From Gammaproteobacteria bacterium (GTDB lineage: Bacteria; Pseudomonadota; Gammaproteobacteria; Enterobacterales; Alteromonadaceae): a DNA stretch of 55,471 bases. The position numbers and the translations under genes are program-made. The stretch spans positions 1-55,471 of the forward strand of contig JAHKAA010000036.1 in assembly GCA_018825965.1 (NCBI GenBank), in the 5' to 3' direction. Shown here piece after piece: positions 52,638 through 55,471 of the stretch (the first letter of the stretch is position 1; each line of letters begins with the position of its first letter). Below the pieces are notes generated by a model. That model was not told the DNA's origin and searched no databases. It saw only the letters and a list, made by a program, of their open reading frames with translations.

Positions 52638-55064
52638 ATGTTCAAGTCCCGTCCGGCCAAACTGGTGTTAGCCACCCAGCTTGCTTTAGGTCTGATTGCT
52701 ACAGTGCAGGCAGAAGACGCAGCTGTCACCAGAGATAACAATATTGAACGCATTGTCGTCACGGCTTCAGGTTTTGAACAAAAGCTGGTAGATGCACCTG
52801 CCAGTATTTCTGTTGTTACGGCAGAAGAGCTAAAAGTTCGCCCTTACACCACCTTGCTGGATGCAGTACGGGATCTGGAAGGTGTGGATATTGGCGAAAC
52901 CCGCGATAAAACGGGTCAGGGTACTATCAGCATGCGCGGCATGGGTTCGGATTACACTCTGATTCTGGTTGATGGTAAACGTCAGAATAACCATGGCGAT
53001 ATTTATCCAAATAACTTTGGTGGCAACCAGTTTGGTCATATGCCACCTTTGGAAACTGTCGAACGTATTGAAGTGGTGCGTGGCCCTGCTTCTACCTTGT
53101 ATGGTGCCGATGCTTTAGGTGGTGTGATCAACATCATCACTAAAAAAGTAACCAATGAATGGATGGGCTCAGTCAGCCATAGCCGCACGGCACAAACAGA
53201 TGATAGCTTTGGTGAAGAAATCACCACAGACTTTAATGTGATGGGGCCATTGATCCCAAATGTTTTAGGTATGTCCGTTCGCGGTAGCGCCTACAACCGT
53301 ATGGCATCCACCCCTGCCTATGCTGCTGTTGCATACCCAAATGGCGAAGTGCGTAACCGTTCTTTAGGTTTTGGTGCAGGTGGCAAAACTGTAGACAATG
53401 ACAGTTCTGTATTAGGTGCCCGCTTGAGCTGGACTCCGGTCGACAATCAGGCGATTTGGTTTGATGTTGACACATCGACTCAGGAATACGATAACAGCCC
53501 TATTATCAATGACGATGGCAGCCGCGAATACCCTGTAGGTACAGTGGATAATATCGACAGCATCTGGGCTGCAGGGAACTTCTGTAAAGGTGCTGCAGGT
53601 ACAAATGCCAAAGCTTGTGCTACCAACGGCGGTACCTGGGCTCGTCGCGCTAACCCAAGAGTAGGCTATAGCCCAACTCAGGAGTTCAGCCGTGATAGCT
53701 GGTCATTAAGCCATGAAGGTAAATGGGATATTGGCAATAGTTTTATGTCTTTATCTTATGTGGATACGCAAAACCATGGCCGTACTTTACCTTTTACTCT
53801 GGCTGAACGGGCACAGTTATTGACGATGATTGATGGCACTGGTGCTTATGCCGATTTATCAGTTGAAGATCGTAAAGACCTGGCAGAAGAGACTTTCCTG
53901 CCAAGAGCCAAACGTACAATGGCCAGTAGCCAATACACCTTTGACGCCAAAATGGATATGCCATTCGAGCTGGCTGGCCAACATAAAACTATAGTGGGCA
54001 CTCAAGTGATCCGCGGTGAGCTGGAAGATGGTGTTTTTGGTATGGAAAGCGGCACACCAGGTGGAGTGCAGGAACACAATATGTGGTCTGTTTTTGCCGA
54101 AGATACCTGGGATGCCACTCAGGACTTCTCCATCACAGCCGGTTTACGTCGTGACGATCATCAAGTATTCGGCAGCGAGATGAGCCCACGTTTGTATGGT
54201 GTTTATACGCTAAGCCCGGAATGGACTATCAAAGGTGGTGTCAGTACAGGTTATAAAACACCAAAAACCACTCAGTTGTATGATGGTGTTGTAGGTTTTG
54301 GTGGTCAGGGTACATCCCCTATGTTTGGTAATTCAGCTTTGAAACCTGAAACCAGTACGTCCACTGAAATAGCGGCTTATTGGGAACACCCGGACAACCA
54401 CAACTTCAATATCACCATCTTCAGCAATAAATTTGAAGATAAGATCGCCTCTCAACCTTGTGGTCCTGCAACCGGTCTGACGTGTTCAGAAACTGGTGAA
54501 TACGCTGATTTGGGTTATGCCACCAGCAGTAAAACGGTCAATATAGACAAGGTAACCATTCAGGGTGCTGAACTGGCAGGGCGCTGGCAAATTATCGACA
54601 ATGTTGCTTTCCGTGCTAACTATACCTACACAGACAGTGAGCAAAAAAGTGGTGCTAACAAAGGGCGGCCTCTGGGCAGCAGCGCTAAACATATGGCCAA
54701 CCTGACGTTGGACTGGGCTGCGACCGATGATTTAAAAGTATTCCTGACCTCTGAAATTCGTACTAAACGCTACCGTACCTGGGATCTGATTAAAGACGAA
54801 GCCTTGTATTATAAGGCTTATGAAGTGTTTCACTTAGGCGCCAGCTTTGCTGCCAGCGATTCAGTGACCTTCACTGCCCGTATCAATAACTTATTTGATC
54901 AGGACTTTACGACTTACGATTTAAACTTTGTAGAGTGTGACAATGGTGACAGCTGTGTCTTTGATGCCAATGGCGCAAACGGCTATCAGGCCAGTTATGT
55001 TGACCATTTCAACAATAAAGACAAAGCCCGTAACTTATGGGTGAGTGTAAACGTGAGTTTCTAA
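52638..55064 (+). CDS. TonB-dependent siderophore receptor, CirA/FepA-like
   Basis: An 808-residue outer-membrane receptor. Signal peptide (cleavage about residue 25), TonB-box region (IERIVVTASGFEQKLVDAPA), and plug with VITAEEL-type VVTAEELKVRPYTTLLDAV, MRGMGSDYTLILVDGKRQN and VVRGPASTLYGADALGGVIN are all present. The barrel carries GVSTGYKTPKTTQLYDG and ends NLWVSVNVSF. The plug closely follows the CirA/FepA catecholate receptor group, with the paired GKRQNN and PPLETVERIEVVRGP motifs. A ferric catecholate siderophore is the likely ligand. AGGAG precedes ATG 52638. It is Fur-controlled, divergent from the PepSY operon, and ends in a terminator that is followed by a group II intron. Confidence 0.93.
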   Translation: MFKSRPAKLVLATQLALGLIATVQAEDAAVTRDNNIERIVVTASGFEQKLVDAPASISVVTAEELKVRPYTTLLDAVRDLEGVDIGETRDKTGQGTISMRGMGSDYTLILVDGKRQNNHGDIYPNNFGGNQFGHMPPLETVERIEVVRGPASTLYGADALGGVINIITKKVTNEWMGSVSHSRTAQTDDSFGEEITTDFNVMGPLIPNVLGMSVRGSAYNRMASTPAYAAVAYPNGEVRNRSLGFGAGGKTVDNDSSVLGARLSWTPVDNQAIWFDVDTSTQEYDNSPIINDDGSREYPVGTVDNIDSIWAAGNFCKGAAGTNAKACATNGGTWARRANPRVGYSPTQEFSRDSWSLSHEGKWDIGNSFMSLSYVDTQNHGRTLPFTLAERAQLLTMIDGTGAYADLSVEDRKDLAEETFLPRAKRTMASSQYTFDAKMDMPFELAGQHKTIVGTQVIRGELEDGVFGMESGTPGGVQEHNMWSVFAEDTWDATQDFSITAGLRRDDHQVFGSEMSPRLYGVYTLSPEWTIKGGVSTGYKTPKTTQLYDGVVGFGGQGTSPMFGNSALKPETSTSTEIAAYWEHPDNHNFNITIFSNKFEDKIASQPCGPATGLTCSETGEYADLGYATSSKTVNIDKVTIQGAELAGRWQIIDNVAFRANYTYTDSEQKSGANKGRPLGSSAKHMANLTLDWAATDDLKVFLTSEIRTKRYRTWDLIKDEALYYKAYEVFHLGASFAASDSVTFTARINNLFDQDFTTYDLNFVECDNGDSCVFDANGANGYQASYVDHFNNKDKARNLWVSVNVSF

Positions 55065-55095
55065 GTTTGTTCACAGCAAGCTAACCACCGAAAAG

Positions 55096-55120
55096 CCGCA
55101 GAAGATTCTGCGGTTTTTTT
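55096..55120 (+). terminator. Rho-independent terminator of the CirA-like gene; group II intron target
   Basis: CCGCAGAA (55096-55103) pairs with TTCTGCGG (55106-55113) and is followed by seven T (55114-55120). The intron begins four bases later, as group IIC introns typically do behind terminator hairpins. Confidence 0.9.
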
Positions 55121-55124
55121 CTGC

Positions 55125-55471
55125 GTGCGCCAGGCATGGCGCGTAGTGCCTTGACAGGCGCTATCTGTTGATTATGGTGGTTAACAGATGACTTGGAGGT
55201 GTAAGTCCTCTACACACCCGGCAAGGGGAAGTGTTAGCTGAACGGCAAGGGTGTTCATCGTGAGATGAAATCTGAAGGAAGCCGAAAGCAAAATGCTGGC
55301 CTGACGAACAGGAAGCGATTTAGGCGTTGTGGCAGGGTGAGGTGGCGCATATCACTAAAGCCCAATACTTGCACGGAATGCTACAACGTAAAGTCGACAG
55401 GCATAAGCAGGAAGGTCGCGCGAATTACCCTGGGAGATCTGTAGCCCTGCCAAGAGCTACTGGCGCTGTGA
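55125..55471 (+). mobile_element. Group IIC intron, 5' part (continues past the window)
   Basis: The sequence from 55125 starts GTGCGCCAGGCATGGCGC and proceeds through domain-I landmarks of bacterial class C introns: GTGTAAGTCCTCTACAC, GGCAAGGGGAAGTGTTAGC, ACGGCAAGGGTGT, ATCTGAAGGAAGCC, then AGGAAGCGATTTAGGCG, and later TTACCCTGGGAGATCTG. The order matches the Oceanobacillus-type IIC ribozyme as I recall it. No reverse transcriptase has been reached by the window end. Only 347 bases are visible, so splicing competence cannot be judged. Confidence 0.85.

Overview
The window looks like a chromosomal segment of a free-living, polysaccharide-using gammaproteobacterium of the Alteromonadales/Rheinheimera type. 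This rests on the gene content: glmU, a DeoR-glmS pair, an MdtABC-type pump, several large TonB-dependent receptors, a beta-glucoside utilisation locus containing a tryptophan-halogenase-family gene, and Fur-box-controlled iron genes. The genus is inference. Base composition is even, except for a more A+T-rich stretch at about 12.95-15.7 kb just downstream of glmS.

Layout. 1-140 is the right end of an IS21-family element (end of istB plus terminal repeats), lying against the leader of glmU (251-1615). 1.7-3.1 kb holds two small membrane proteins and a DUF1439 lipoprotein. 3.2-8.8 kb is Fur-controlled locus 1: a DUF4198 protein, an eight-loop EF-hand protein, a degenerate-ApbE/DUF2271 fusion, then a haem-receptor-like TonB receptor. 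9.0-9.3 kb is a dense array of palindromes. 9.4-12.9 kb carries a ZIP metal transporter, a DeoR repressor with a 13-bp inverted-repeat operator, and glmS. 13.2-15.5 kb, behind the Tn7 attachment end of glmS, carries an AAA ATPase/TOPRIM-like pair (possible defence system) and a truncated HigA-like antitoxin. 15.7-16.6 kb is a split YeeE/YedE-type sulfur transporter.

16.7-25.9 kb is a signalling block: a soluble double-PAS chemoreceptor, a receiver-PAS-GGDEF-EAL protein, an Hpt protein, a 1494-residue CHASE hybrid kinase and a single-receiver protein. 25.9-27.2 kb has a WYL regulator and an NTF2-like protein. 27.5-34.9 kb is an mdtABC-like RND operon.

34.96-50.4 kb is a carbohydrate locus. 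A GH3 beta-glucosidase and an FHS sugar permease run leftward. A TonB receptor, SapC-like, cupin-8/JmjC-like, tryptophan-halogenase-family and DUF6445-like genes run rightward, followed by a GH1 beta-glucosidase, a GPH symporter and a LacI repressor. Three matching 14-bp LacI-type operators (39057, 39170, 46504) tie it together.

50.4-55.1 kb is Fur-controlled locus 2: DUF4198, DUF2271 and a PepSY-type membrane protein, divergent from a CirA/FepA-like TonB receptor. Its terminator is followed directly by a group IIC intron 5' end (55125 to the window end).

The most interesting proposal is that the two iron loci are variants of one periplasmic redox/metal module. Both DUF4198 proteins would start with histidine after signal-peptide cleavage, and both DUF2271 domains carry a sequence resembling the ApbE flavinylation motif. 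One of these domains is fused to an ApbE-like domain that has lost its catalytic signature.
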